DNA of 64,000 bases from Hemicordylus capensis. Its lineage: Eukaryota > Chordata > Lepidosauria > Squamata > Cordylidae. The stretch covers positions 9,491,982-9,555,981 of the forward strand of contig NC_069671.1 in NCBI RefSeq assembly GCF_027244095.1, read 5' to 3'. The notes under the pieces were generated by a model, which was not told the DNA's origin, did no database searches, and worked only from the letters and a program-made list of their open reading frames with translations. Every line of letters begins with the position of its first letter. Within the stretch, counting starts at the first letter, position 1. The position numbers and the translations under genes are program-made. This document shows, piece after piece, positions 30,956 through 41,829 of this stretch.

Positions 30956-31514
30956 ACAAGCGTTTGTATATGTTGACAGTCGGTCTAATATCCATCTAGT
31001 TTCCTCTAGCAATGATACTTTGCAGAGCAGTGTTCCCAACAATTCCTAGCTTATTGGGTGGTGTGTGTGTGTGTGTTTTTAAGTAGTGATTTAAGGGATT
31101 ATAACATCACTAATCTGTACTGTACGTTTGCAATTAACCGCAGTTTAAAGTGTAATATGCGTGTGTTGTAGGAGCCATAAATGATTTTTTTTTTTTTTTT
31201 TTTTGCAGTTGATTAGCTGTGGAAATGAAGCTGTGACGTTGGCAGTGTTGCAAATGAGGTGCTTGTATTTGGCTCATGCTAGTTTCGCATCCAGTGTAGA
31301 CAGATCCTGTTGCTTTTAAAGTCTGCCGAGTTGACGTCAGAGGACATGAAAAAGGATGAAGGATGAGCGAATTGTGCTGCTGGGGTTGTGCATCACCTGG
31401 GGTTTCTAGCCTCTTAATTTGGCATCCAAGCTGAGGACGGGCAGCTCATTCATGAGGCAAGGAAAGCCAGTTGCTTCAGGTGGCAGATTATTGGGGCAGC
31501 AAAGTTTCCCAAAC
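30956..31514. other. Unassigned, with (GT)n and poly-T
   Basis: (GT)8 at 31060-31075 and a T run at 31185-31204. No exon or element recognised. Confidence 0.5.
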
Positions 31515-31740
31515 TGTTGTTATTGTTGTTGTTGTTGTTGTTACATTTCTATCCCACTTTTCCTCCGAGGAGCTCAGAGCAGTGTACATGGTTATGTTTA
31601 TCCTCACAACAACCCTGTGAGGTAGGTTAGGCTGAGAGATACATGACTGGCCCAGAGTCACCCAGTGAGTTTCATGATTGAATGGGGATTTGAACTCGGG
31701 TCATCCCAGTCCTAGTCCAACACTCTAACAATTGGAGCAG
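31515..31740 (-). repeat. tRNA-derived SINE with GGATATAAATGT-type tail
   Basis: Antisense: (GTT)n tail, TCCTCCGAGGAGCTCAGAGC, CAACAACCCTGTGAGGTAGG, GACTGGCCCAGAGTCACCCA and head complement GGGGATTTGAACTCGGGTC with CCAACACTCTAAC. Nearly complete, with the B box visible. Confidence 0.85.
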
Positions 31741-32020
31741 CACTTTGAGCTTGATTTGACTCCAGTAAGGTTCCTTACAAAGCTTGCAAGAAGCCCAAGG
31801 AGAGAAGAGGAGGCTCTGGCAACCTTCCCTTCTCCCTGCCTCCCAACTCCTACTTTCAAAGCTTGCATGGGGTCTGGGCCCTTCTAGGGATATTGGACAA
31901 GGTAGCATTTTTAACCTCACCTCAGGTGCCTTGGACCACCCCAGAGGAACCAGGACCACCCTAAACCCTGCGGGTCAGGCACTGATTCCCTGTGCTACTA
32001 GATAGGTCTGTGATGCACGT
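31741..32020. other. Unassigned interval
   Basis: No repeat or exon recognised. Confidence 0.4.
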
Positions 32021-32023
32021 GTG

Positions 32024-32070
<47 letters not shown>
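32021..32070. repeat. (CA)n microsatellite with GTGCGCGC lead-in
   Basis: GTGTGCGCGCGCACAC followed by about twenty CA units. The alternating purine-pyrimidine run has Z-DNA potential. Confidence 0.97.
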
Positions 32071-32072
<2 letters not shown>

Positions 32073-32129
32073 TTCACCTCTGCATTCACAGGCAGACTGG
32101 GATAATTTCAGTTAATCTCATGGGATAAC

Positions 32130-32640
32130 TCACAGATCTTTGTTTACAAACAAACAAACCTGAAGGAAATAACCTAAGGGAGGGGGACCACTCAAACTGC
32201 CTCAGTGTAACGCAAGGGAGTGGAATGTTTGTGGACTCAGAGCACAGTTAACAGAAAACCAGTTGGGTGGAGCTAATGGAACTCAGTGTTCCATTACTCG
32301 AGGAGGGGGAAGAGGGCATGAAAAAAAAGCGTAGGGAATTTCTCGTCTTGAAGAATACTCCCGCAACACTGTCAAAACCCCTTCTGCTGCTCAGGGGGAA
32401 ATGTGCCTAAAACTGTCAACATTGTGAGCCCTCTGGGGACAGGGATCCATCTTATTATTTATTATTTCTCTGTGTAAACTGCCCTGAGCCACTTTTGGAA
32501 GGGCAGTATAGAAATTGAATAAACAACAACAACAACAACAACATGTGCAGGCAATGCATGCACAGAAGGGATCTACTGTAACATTTTTCTATAGGCCCAT
32601 ATTTGTAACATCCTAATAGGCATAATGACATAACCTGATA
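32130..32640 (+). repeat. Unidentified interspersed repeat, copy 2, split by LINE tail
   Basis: Parallels 24.36-24.72 kb: AGTGGAATGTTTGTGGACTC, GGTGGAGCTAATGGAACTC, CTTGAAGAATACTCCCGC, CAGGGGGAAATGTGCC, then after an insertion at 32424-32543 CTGTAACATTTTTCTATAGG and CCCATATTTGTAACATCC. The family is unknown to me. Confidence 0.62.
32424..32543 (+). mobile_element. LINE 3' tail, short insertion
   Basis: ATTGTGAGCCCTCTGGGGAC, TGTAAACTGCCCTGAGCCAC, GGGCAGTATAGAAATTG, then (AAC)n. Its ends fall where the two copies of the unidentified repeat stop matching, so it is a severely 5'-truncated insertion. Confidence 0.78.
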
Positions 32641-33537
32641 TGTAGTGAACAGTGTGTTGGGTGTCCTGGGTTCTAATCATGGGGCTCATTGGGTGGCCAT
32701 GAGAAATCTAGATTCCCACGACGGGATGCTTTTTGCACTCCAGGCACTGACCAGTCTAGGACCCGAATAAAATTTATGTGGAGTCATAACATTTTATGAA
32801 GCCTGCACTTTCTTTTTATGTAAATATACCTAGACATTTCCAGTCTGCTAGACCTTTTGACTCCATTCCATGGCATTTGCTGTTGTGTTTATATCGACTT
32901 AGCCAATGAACCGGCAATAAACCAACTCAAGAATTATCATCAGGGTCCTCTCCTTCCATATTTCATCTCCCAGCATTCATTTATGGAGAGCCGTTCCTCT
33001 TAGGAGCTTAGCAAACGTAAGTGCCAGCGTAGACCTCCCGCCAAAAGGCTCCTGAAACCCGCACCGATTTAATAAAATGAATTCTAATCACTGCAGAGAG
33101 ATGGGTGTGTGTGGAAATTAATATGTTTGAGTGTCTGCCCAGGAAGAATGCAAAAGAGAGCCGAATGTGCGTTTCGACCGAGTGGCTTCATCTTTGCTTG
33201 AAGTGGCTGGGTGGGGAGCAAAGCACACATCAACCTTAGGGAGGGAATCCATTGGGCCCTGAGCAGAGCAGCATTTTCATTTGTGCATCAACATCTTGCA
33301 TGTTCAGGGAGAACCTGACAGCTAAGCCAAGTGCCCTCTGCTTCCTCCACCTCCAAGTCCTGGACACTAATCACAGCTCAGACAGACAGAGCTCATCAGC
33401 TCTGCAAAAGCCCTTCAGAGGTAATGTTTAAAACTCCGAGGATTTATGCTGTCTCTCAGGTAGCCCATAAAGGCACAACTCTGGGCAGGTCCTGAGTCTT
33501 GGGGGCAAGGTTGCGTTGCAATCCCCGAGTTTCTCCA
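32641..33537. other. Single-copy-looking interval
   Basis: No repeat recognised. 33000-33480 is a clean, mixed-composition island. Confidence 0.4.
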
Positions 33538-33860
33538 GAACACGTAGGAAGCTGCCATATACAGAGTCAGAACTTTGGTCCATCTAGCTCAGCATTGTCT
33601 ACGCAGACTGGCAGCGGCTTCTCCGACAACATTACAGGCAGGAGAGTCTCTCAGCCCTGTCTTGGAGATGCAGGGAGGGAAGTGGGAACCTTCTGCATGC
33701 AACCACACAGATGCTCTTCCCAGAGCAGCCCCATCCCTTAAGGGGGATATCTTGCAGTGGCTCACATTTAGGCTCCCATTCAAATGCAAACCAGGGCAGA
33801 CCCTGCTTAGCAAAGGGGACAATTCATGCCTGCTACCACTAGGCCAGCTCTCCTCCCTCA
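33538..33860 (-). repeat. Composite 5S/tRNA SINE
   Basis: Antisense, with GCCATATACAGAGTCAGAAC, ACCTTCTGCATGCAACCACA (more tRNA-Ala anticodon arm retained than usual), 5S complement CCCTGCTTAGCAAAGGGG, and leader end GGCCAGCTCTCCTCCC. Confidence 0.9.
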
Positions 33861-33981
33861 AGGAAGGAGTACCAAGCTCAGAGAAATGCCCCAATTTAAC
33901 AGAGCTAAAGTTCCAGAAAAGGCTCTGGTAAGCCTCCCCACCCTCAGCCCATGTGATCATCTTTAGGGATGTGTGACCTGT

Positions 33982-34180
33982 GCATAGGAACACAGAAAGC
34001 TGCCTTATGCTGAGTCCAGCCATTGGTCCATCTAGCTCAGTATTGCCTGCACTGTCTAGCAGCAGCTTCTCCAAGGTTGCAGGGAGGAGTCTCTCCCAGG
34101 CCTACCTGGAGATGCTGCCAGAGATTGAACCTGGGACCTTCTGCATGCAAAGCAGATGTTGTACTGCCACATGGCTTTTT
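33982..34180 (-). repeat. tRNA-Ala-headed SINE
   Basis: Antisense AGCTGCCTTATGCTGAGTCC to B-box complement GAGATTGAACCTGGGACC and ATGCAAAGCAGATGTTG. The A-box end is degraded. Confidence 0.86.
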
Positions 34181-35105
34181 ACATAGTAATGTAAAAACAA
34201 AGGCCGACCCCTGCCCTAAGAGGTTTACAATCACATTTCAACAGAATTCCTCTTGCCATTCCTCATTCTTTCATGCCGCATTAACTCAACGACTTCCCTC
34301 AAGGAAAGAGGTGTGGCTCAGGAGGTTATGCAAGAGGTTTCAAGTGAGAGTTTTGTTGCCATTAAATATTCGGTTTCCCCGGACACCAATCAAAGGATCC
34401 TGTTCTTTTATCAGGAGGACTATCTGAGGATGTCAGTTTGCAGAGTAATTCACAGAACATCTGTAGAATGCTGTCAAATAGCTTTGGGCAATTAGAGGAC
34501 CCGACCGAATGGAATTCATTAGTATTACCAGCTTGAGTAGTTATGATAATTGGCTAGATCCCCCTGGTAAAGTGGAAACGGCTCAGAAAGCTCTAAAACC
34601 AATGCTTCATTTGTATAATAGGATCCCAGTTCCGAGAGGTACAGTAGATTTACCTGAGGAGACAATGGTCAGGGAATGCTAAAGAGAGTGTTAAAATTAA
34701 AGTCTTAAATTCAATTTCCCCATCTTCTTCACCAGTGTCATTCACATCCTTTCTCAGACCAGGGGCTGATGTATGCCCTTACATAGAACGATGAGGATGG
34801 AACATTCTAGAATGCCAATAGAACATTCTAGAAGGCCGATGCAACATTCTAGAATGCCTACCTTCACAGTGAAAGTAGCCTGTTCAGTGCAGGTGAGCTG
34901 ATGCTCAAAAGAAGAAAGACCTCAGCAAGTACCCTTCCCTCTAATTATAGCCTGTAAGTTTGCCAAAATGGAGGGTCATACAAAAGCCCACAGAAAGTTT
35001 CACCAGAGGGGGTGGAAAGGGCTAGGCAGAGACTCATTTCTCTCAGAATTAATCCCATTCAAATGGGGGTGAAACCATCACTGCCCCACCAAAAAAAGAA
35101 TAGTG
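34181..35105. other. Unassigned, with a small minisatellite
   Basis: At 34798-34860 three copies of GGAACATTCTAGAATGCC-like units of about 23 bp occur in tandem. Otherwise no element or exon. Confidence 0.5.
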
Positions 35106-35430
35106 AGAGTGAATTGTCCCCTTGTAGTAGTGAGCATGAATTGTCCAATTTGCTAAACACGGTCCACCCTGGTTCATATTTGGATGGGTGACTATACATG
35201 AGCACTGCTTGCTGTAAAATATTCCCCTTAGGGGATGGGGTGATAGCTCAGTGGCAGAACATCTGCTTGCATGCAGAAGGTCCCAGTTTCAATCTCTGGC
35301 AGAATCTCCAGGTAGAACAGAAAGAGACTCCTGCCTGAAATCTCGAAGAGCTGCTGCCAGTCAGAGTAGACAAAACTGAGCTAGGTGGCCCAAGGGTTTG
35401 ACCTCAATAGAAGGCTATGTGCCCATGTTC
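35106..35430 (+). repeat. Composite 5S/tRNA-Ala SINE, best transitional copy
   Basis: All modules are legible in order. The leader (AGTAGTGAGCATGAATTGTC) is at 35125. The 5S-derived block at 35149-35218 has TTTGCTAAACACGGTCC and C-box-like TTGGATGGGTGAC. An intact tRNA-Ala-like head at 35232-35302 has GATAGCTCAGTGGC and CCCAGTTTCAATCTCTGG. The body then runs to 35430. It shows the composite before the tRNA head decayed. Confidence 0.9.
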
Positions 35431-35676
35431 GGCTGAGGCCTTCATTCTACCTGCTCACCATGTGGAGGAGGGGAGTGCAAGTCAGTTGCTCCTTTCTGCA
35501 CCCCCAGAATGGCCCAGAGAAAAGGGTGTCAGTGTTGTGGGCAGCAGCAGGCTGGGCAGCCAGCTTCCATCTCACACAGCACTAAAAGCCTCCCATCCAA
35601 AAGAATGGAGGAGGGCTTTAAAGAGTAGATAAGGAGGGAATCCATTGAAAGTCTCAGCTACATACAGGAAGCTGCC

Positions 35677-35722
<46 letters not shown>

Positions 35723-35910
35723 GTATAATTCTCTAAGGCATACCTGTGGCTAATCCCGTGCGTGGCAACTCTCGCAAGAGTTCGTGAGCAGAAGCACCTG
35801 ATTGGGCAGTGGGGTTTCTGTATGCAGATAGGGAGGAGGAGCCTGTGAAGGTTAAGGTCAGTTGGAATGCAACTGTTACTGGTTGGAAGATGTTCTTGAT
35901 TGTAGAGGAG

Positions 35911-35963
<53 letters not shown>

Positions 35964-36092
35964 GGCAGGGGTCTGTGAAGAGAGGGGTTGTGAGGGAGGA
36001 AAGAGCCACTTCAGGAGAAGGAGGCTGCCATTGTGTGAATTAGATGAGAAAACAAGATGAACAAGATCTGTTAACTCAGGAAGGGGGGGATG

Positions 36093-36151
<59 letters not shown>

Positions 36152-36519
36152 AGGGAGGGGGAGAAAGAGTGGGGAACAGCAAGTGGCAGAGGAAGAAAGA
36201 GAGAAAAAGAAGGGAGGGGAAGAGAGAGGAAGGGCCTAGTCAACCGCTGCTGCTGCTTCTGCTCCTGTGGAGAGGAGCAGGAGTGGGGCTTGGGTGAGGG
36301 TGGGGAGGTCTCTGGGGATAGGGGGCTGCAACTTGGCCAATAGGCAACAGCAATGCTGCAGCTGTGACCAAGAGAGCTGAGAGGGATGGAGTAAAGGGAT
36401 GGAGGAGGAGGAGCAGGAGTGTGGCTCAGGTGAAGGTGGAGAGATCTCTGAGGTGAGGGGGGCTGTGGCAGGGGGTGAGGGGAACAATCAAGCACTAGCG
36501 CACAGATGCTCTGCACGGG

Positions 36520-39500
36520 CAGGCCAATACACTTTTTCTTCAGGAGGTAGGCACTCAATTATTGATTACTTTGTGTCCTCCCGTGATTGTTTCGAGAAGA
36601 TAATAGAACTCAGAGTAGAGGCGAGGCCAGAAAGTGACCATCATCTTCTTACTTTATCTTGTATATTAGCAGCTCCTGATTTTAAAGATTTACCAGGTAA
36701 TTTAAACACGGATGCTAACATTGATATAAATACAGCCCGACAAAAGATTAAATGGACACAAAGATCCGCCCAGATAATAAATGAGTGGTGTGGCTCCAAA
36801 ATAGGTCATAGGATACTTGATTATTTTATAGGTCAGTCAGGACAGATAGATCGTATATCTGAGATGGATAAGACTCAGACAATAGTTAAGCATAATGAGA
36901 TGATGACAAATTATGAGTATCTGATCTGCCAGCTTAGGCCATTGTTGTCAAGATTGTGTAAAAGTGGTGGGGGTAATCGGACCAGAAGTAACAAAAAATG
37001 GTTCGATCAAGAATGTATTGCGGCTAAGAGAGCCTTAGTCCAATTATCAGGTTAGTTTAAACAAAATCCGTCTTTATCCTTACAACAACAAAGGAAAATA
37101 AAAGGCAATATAAATCTCTTCTAAGAGCCAAGCAGGAAATTGCTATGAAAGAGCGCTGGGCGGCAATTATAAAAGCTGTCAGGAATAATGATTCAGTTGG
37201 AGTTTGGCGGCTAACCCAGACGCAGGCGCATTTTCAGAGATCTAGCCCCATCTCCCCAAAACAATGGGAGAACCACTTCAAAACACTTTACAGCAAGACC
37301 TCCTTTTATCCGCAACCGGATATTTCCCTGACCTTCTTGCCTTAGTGGTCCCCGGTAACAATCCAAGATGTGAAATGCTTAATTGGCCAACTTAAGAGGG
37401 GTAAATCTCCAGGAAATGATTATATTCCCCCAGATTTTTTGATAGCAAACATGGATTGGTGGGCGCCAATTTTAGCTACACTCTTCACCTATATAGACCA
37501 AACAACTCATATCCCCGCTGATTGGGGCCTTGCAGTTGTTGTCCCAATATATAAAAAGGGAACGCGGGATAACCCTTTGAATTATAGACTGATAAGTCTC
37601 CTTAATGTCATCAGTAAGTTGTACGCTAAGCATTTGTGCCTCAAACTTTGTGAGTGGATGGACCAGGAGGATGCTCTGGAACAAGAACAAGCAGGTTTTT
37701 AGACCTGGGAGAGCAGTATTGTGCTTCACTATTTAATAGAAAAATATGTTTATACTAAGAAAATCCTGTTATACGCAGCTTTCATCGATTTTCAGATGGC
37801 GTTTGATTCCATCTCAAGAGGCATCCTCTGGTCCAAACTACTTAAGACGTCAATTGATAGGAGATTATTACTACAGTGGTCCCTCGACTTACGAACTACT
37901 CAACATAAGTATTTTTCGAGTTACAAACGGCAGTTTTAGATCCAGTTTTAGATGCGGTTTTTTCGACTTACAAATTTTTAGATGGGGTTTCCTCGACTTA
38001 CGAATTTTACATGCGGTTTCCTTGACTTGCCTGCCTGTTTACTGCCTGTTTATTCTTGAAAAGAAATGTTTCTGTGCAGTTTGCAAGCCTTACTGGGGGT
38101 CTGGGTCTTTTTTCTAGGCTCCAGAACGCATTAATCCGTTCCCAATGCATTCCTATGGGAAACCGCTTTTCGACTTACGAATTTTTCGACTTACAAATGT
38201 GCATTCAGAATGGATTAATTTCATAAGTAGAGGGACCACTGTACTAATATATAGGCTTTATGAACATTCATCTCTCTGCGTTTGTCTCAGCCCTGCAGGT
38301 TATCTTTCAAAGAATATTCCAACAAATAAGGGAGTTAGACAGGGCTGTATTTTAGCATCGTTTTTATTTAACTTATACATGAACAACTTAATCCAGCATC
38401 TACAACAGATATTCATGTTCCCGAATTATCAGATAGATGCTTACCAGTTCTCATGTATGCTGATGACGCAGTCATTTTGTTTCAGAGTAGAACAGGCTTG
38501 AAGAAAGCCTTGGGTGTGTTGGTCTGTTTTTGCAAAGAAAAACAGGTAGTAATAAATTATACTAAAACAAAGATAGTTCGTTTTAGTAAGAAAAACCAAA
38601 GTTATAATTGGTCAATTGATGGCCACAAAATAGACCAGGTTAAACAATTTAAATATTTAGGGATGACCTTCCAATGTAATGGCTCTAAGAATGCACTCAT
38701 CAGCTCAATGACTGACGCGGCTAAGCGTAATATTGCAGCAATACAGAGATTATTTTGGTCTAAGGGCGGGGAACTATATTCTGGCAGCAATCAAACTTTA
38801 TAAGAACAAGGTGGTACCTCAATTACTTTACGGAGCCCAATTGGGGATGAATGCCAAATTTGGCGAACTCGAAAAAATCCAAACGGGTTTCTTGAGGAAG
38901 CTATTTGGTGCCCTGAGCTGTGTGCCTAATGCGGTGATCCACTCAGAGGTGGGCATTCTTAAATTGGAGTCCAAGGCATGGATGTTATCACTAAACTACT
39001 GGATAAAACTGCATCTTTTCCCAATGGGATTAATTCCCAAATTATTAGCAGTAGAACCACAAGCATCTGTACATCTTAAGGTGGATTTAAGTCCAGCTAC
39101 TTATTTGTTTATGATTACTTCAAATAATCATAGATGGGCCTTCTCTAAGGCGAGGTTCAATGCCTTCCCATCAGCACTATTATACGGGAAGTATAACAAA
39201 TTGCCCTATGAAAAGCGCATATGCCTTTGCGGTCAGGAGATCGAGTCAATGGTCCATATTCTATTAAAGTGTCCACTTTACCAGGATGTAAGACAGCAAT
39301 TAATTAATCCCTTGTTAAATAATATGAAGGGGGAAACCGAGGATTTCCTTGTAAAGTATTTATTATCCGATGAAGATTCAGCAATTTCTAGAATAGTTGC
39401 TAAGTACTGTTATGTGGTTTTTTGAATAAGAGTTTTAAAGTTATGCGTGTATTTTAAAATTGCCATTTTGGGGTATACCTTGATACTATGTTTTAATTTT

Positions 39501-39578
39501 AAGGATTTTATGTTATGTTATTTACTACTGTATATCCCTCTTTTGGTCATTGGCCGTAAATAAAGTAAGTAAAGTAAA
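36520..39578 (+). mobile_element. LINE (AP-endonuclease + RT, I/Vingi-like?), split by a MITE
   Basis: The longest retroelement in the window. Endonuclease end: IDYFVSSRDCFEKIIEL and ARPESDHHLL. RT blocks follow in order: NYRLISLLNVISKLYAKHL (motif 1), EQEQAGF (motif 2), AAFIDFQMAFDSISRGILW (motif A), GVRQGCILASFLFNLYMNNL (motif B), LMYADDAVILF (catalytic YADD, motif C), NYTKTKIVRF (motif D) and QFKYLGMTF (motif E). The C-terminus has a CxC...H...C knuckle (RICLCGQEIESMVHILLKCP). It ends GGCCGTAAATAAAG with AGTA repeats. Stops at about 37055, 37345 and 37702 plus frame shifts make it dead. GCTCTG-YRC-RGG repeats at 36508-36519 and 39579-39590 look like its target duplication. The clade is uncertain. 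Confidence 0.85.
37874..38241. mobile_element. Tigger/pogo-like MITE inside a LINE
   Basis: The 368-bp element starts CAGTGGTCCCTCGACTTACG and ends CATAAGTAGAGGGACCACTG, with flanking TA dinucleotides (37872-37873 and 38242-38243). It contains repeated TTCGACTTACRAATTTT words. It splits the RT domain between the QW of motif A's downstream helix and IYRLYEHSS. No transposase. Confidence 0.92.
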
Positions 39579-39812
39579 GCTCTGTGCAGGTTACGCTAGT
39601 ATGGAATGAAAACATTGGTCCATCTATCTCAGTACTGCCAACATTGACTGACAGCAGCTCTCTGTAAGTATTCCACAGCCCTGTTTGGAAGCTGAACAGG
39701 CATTGAACCTGCACCTGTAGCCCCATCTCCTTGGCCACTTCCAAGAGATACTGGTATTCACTATGTGTATGAGCAACCTCTAGGGCAGGGCTGCTCAACC
39801 TCCTGCAGATAT

Positions 39813-40936
39813 GTTTGTTTGTTTCTTTGTTTAACATATTTTCATACTGCCCAAAACTTACATCTCTAGGCGGTTTACAACAAAAATGACAACAGAAAAA
39901 TGAAAACATTAGTTAAAACAAAAAATGACAGCAGAGCAATTAAAACACTGGTTAAAGTGATGAAAAGTTAAAACATTGCAACAATTTAAAACCTTAAAAC
40001 AATATTTTAAAACAATGTTGATTGATTGATTGATTGATTAAGTGCCATCAAGTCAGTGTTTACTCTTAGCAACCACATAGATAGATTCTCTCCAGGATGA
40101 TCTGTCTTCAACTTGGCCTTGAAGGTCTCTCAGTGGTGCATTCCTTGCTGTCATCGTCGAGTCCATCCACCTTGCTGTTGATCGTTCTCTTCTTCTCTTT
40201 CCTTTCACTTTCCCCAGAATTATGGAGCTGGGTCCATAAGGGACCACAAGGGAGCTGGGTCTTCGCATAATGTGTCCAAAGTATGATAGTTTGAGCTTGG
40301 TCACTTGTCCCTCAAGTGAAAATTCTGGATTGATCTGTTCTATGAAACATTTGTTTGTTTTCCTGGCTGTCCATGGTCTCCTCAAAAGTCTTCTCCAACA
40401 CCAAAGTTCAAAAGCGTCAATATTTTTTCTATCTTGCTTCTTCAAAGTTCAGCTTTTGCATCCAAAGAGTGTCAAGGGGGAAACTGTTGTCCGAACGATT
40501 CTAATCTATGTAGGTGTAGACATGTCACGGCATCTAAATAGCCTTTCCAAGGCCTTCATGGCAACCCTTCCAAGTGCTAGTCTGCGGTGTATTTCCTGAC
40601 TGTTGGATCCTTTACTGTTGATGGTCGGTCCCTGAAGGCAGAAGCTATCCACCACTTCAATGTCTTCATGGTCAGTTCTGAGAACATTCTGAAAACAATG
40701 TTAAAACTATTAAAATGGAATTTAATTAAAAGCCTGGGTGAACAGATGTGTCTTTAAAGATTTTTTTTAAAAATGTCAGAAATGGGGAGGCTCTTGTTTC
40801 AGCAGGGAGAGCATTCCAAAGCTTTGGGGCAGAAGCGGAGAAGGCCCATCCCCGAGTAGTCACCAGACGAGATGGTGGCAACTGCAGGTGGATTTCTCCT
40901 GATGATCTCAATGGGTGGTGGGGTTCATAGCACAGA
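39813..40936 (-). mobile_element. L2-type LINE 3' end split by Bov-B
   Basis: L2 pieces 39813-40019 and 40692-40936 on the minus strand. The coding end includes GEIHLQLPPSRLVTTRGWAF followed by SASAPKLWNALPAETRASPF, and the UTR ends in an AAAC-rich tail. AGATAT at 39807-39812 and 40937-40942 is its likely target duplication. 5'-truncated; lies within a hAT MITE. Confidence 0.9.
40020..40691 (-). mobile_element. Bov-B (RTE) LINE 3' end
   Basis: The minus strand encodes RKNIDAFELWCWRRLLRRPW, INPEFSLEGQVTKLKLSYFG then HIMRRPSSL, and VEDRSSWRESIYVVAKSKH, the Bov-B C-terminus. The 3' end carries a short (AATC)n run (40020-40041). A perfect 11-bp target duplication, AAAACAATGTT, lies at 40009-40019 and 40692-40702. 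5'-truncated, with one long frame still open. Confidence 0.95.
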
Positions 40937-41082
40937 AGATATTGGCCTACAATTCCCATAATTCCTGGCTAATGGGCACTGTGGCTGGGGATTATGGGAG
41001 TTGTAGTCCAAAAACCAGCAGGGTGTTATAGTCCAAAAACAGCTGGGGGGGGGGGGCTAAGTTGAGCAGGCCAACTCTAGGG

Positions 41083-41829
41083 AAAGAGAAGGAAAGTTTG
41101 CAGTGGGAGCTGCAAAGCAAAAGGCCACATACAGCAAAGCTGATGTACTTGGCTGAATCATACTAAGTGGGGGGGGGGGGAATAGACCCTATACTTTTAT
41201 TTCTTTGCATATATTTGATTAATTCTGCTGACTGCCATCTCAATGGGCACTGCAGTTTTTGACCATCCAGCACTGAGGCACTGAACGTTTGCTGACAGCT
41301 ACATAGAAAGAGAATTTACCCTGCTGTTGTCAGAAGCCGAAAAATGGAAATTTAGCTTTTCCTAAGAGAAAAATCTGTACTCGCACATTTAAGAGGGAAC
41401 TCGACAGGGAATGAAGTTCCAGCCACAGTTCACGGTTTTGCTTAGGATGTGGAAGGAGAGTCAAGAATTGGAGTAAAATTAATTTTGGACAGAATAGATG
41501 TTATCATTTGTTGTGATCTGGGCACTGATTAAAGGAGAAAACATTACGCTGGTATCATTATGATATATATTTATGCAGGAAACCCACTGCAGTGGGGTAT
41601 TAATTAATGTCTCGTTAGTGTCAAAACAATTGCGTTTTGCAACCTTCCATTTTCCAGGACTCTGTAATCTTCTCCGTAATGAACAGGAACACCACATTAA
41701 AGGAATGCGGGGATTGCAACATTAACTCCAGTAAAAATCATAAATATTACATGTGTTAACGTTGTGGAGGGCATCTGAAGTACAAGGGGTTTTGTCGTGG
41801 TTGATGAACTGCCATTGGCTGCATGCAAC
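41083..41829. other. Single-copy-looking interval
   Basis: A G-run near 41170. No element or exon recognised. Confidence 0.4.

Larger units (their letters stand above)
35680..39599 (+). mobile_element. Helitron, non-autonomous, interrupted by a LINE
   Basis: Body at 35680-36519 and 3' tip at 39591-39599. The 5' end TC is followed by an expanded (TCTA)n run and GTATAATTCTCTAAGGC. The interior matches 57.7-58.5 kb over about 800 bp (GTGGGGTTTCTGTATGCAGA, AATTAGATGAGAAAACAAG). It ends with the hairpin region and CTAG (39596-39599), inserted between A and T of a SINE. It contains (GATA)n and (GA)n microsatellites. No Rep/helicase frame. Confidence 0.8.
35655..39770 (-). repeat. tRNA-Ala SINE split by a nested 4-kb insertion
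   Basis: The antisense SINE starts ACAGGAAGCTGCCTTA (35664-35679) and resumes after the Helitron's CTAG at 39600 with TATGGAATGAAAACATTGGT, which continues the expected SINE order (GCCTTA then TACTGAGTCAGACCATTGG). The body and head follow to about 39770 (GGCATTGAACCTGCACCTG). It is the outermost element of the nest. Confidence 0.82.
39786..41074. mobile_element. hAT-type MITE split by an L2 insertion
   Basis: Left part 39786-39812 (CAGGGCTGCTCAACCTCC) and right part 40937-41074 (ATTCCCATAATTCCTGGC, GGGATTATGGGAGTTGTAGT, AAGTTGAGCAGGCC). The joined order matches the intact copy at 43049-43187. A perfect 8-bp target duplication, CTCTAGGG, lies at 39778-39785 and 41075-41082. Confidence 0.92.

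Noticed and set aside
36076-36558. Ser/Leu/Pro-rich frame of 160 codons
   Set aside because: Runs through the (GA)n microsatellite and GC-rich Helitron interior. Not a Rep/helicase.
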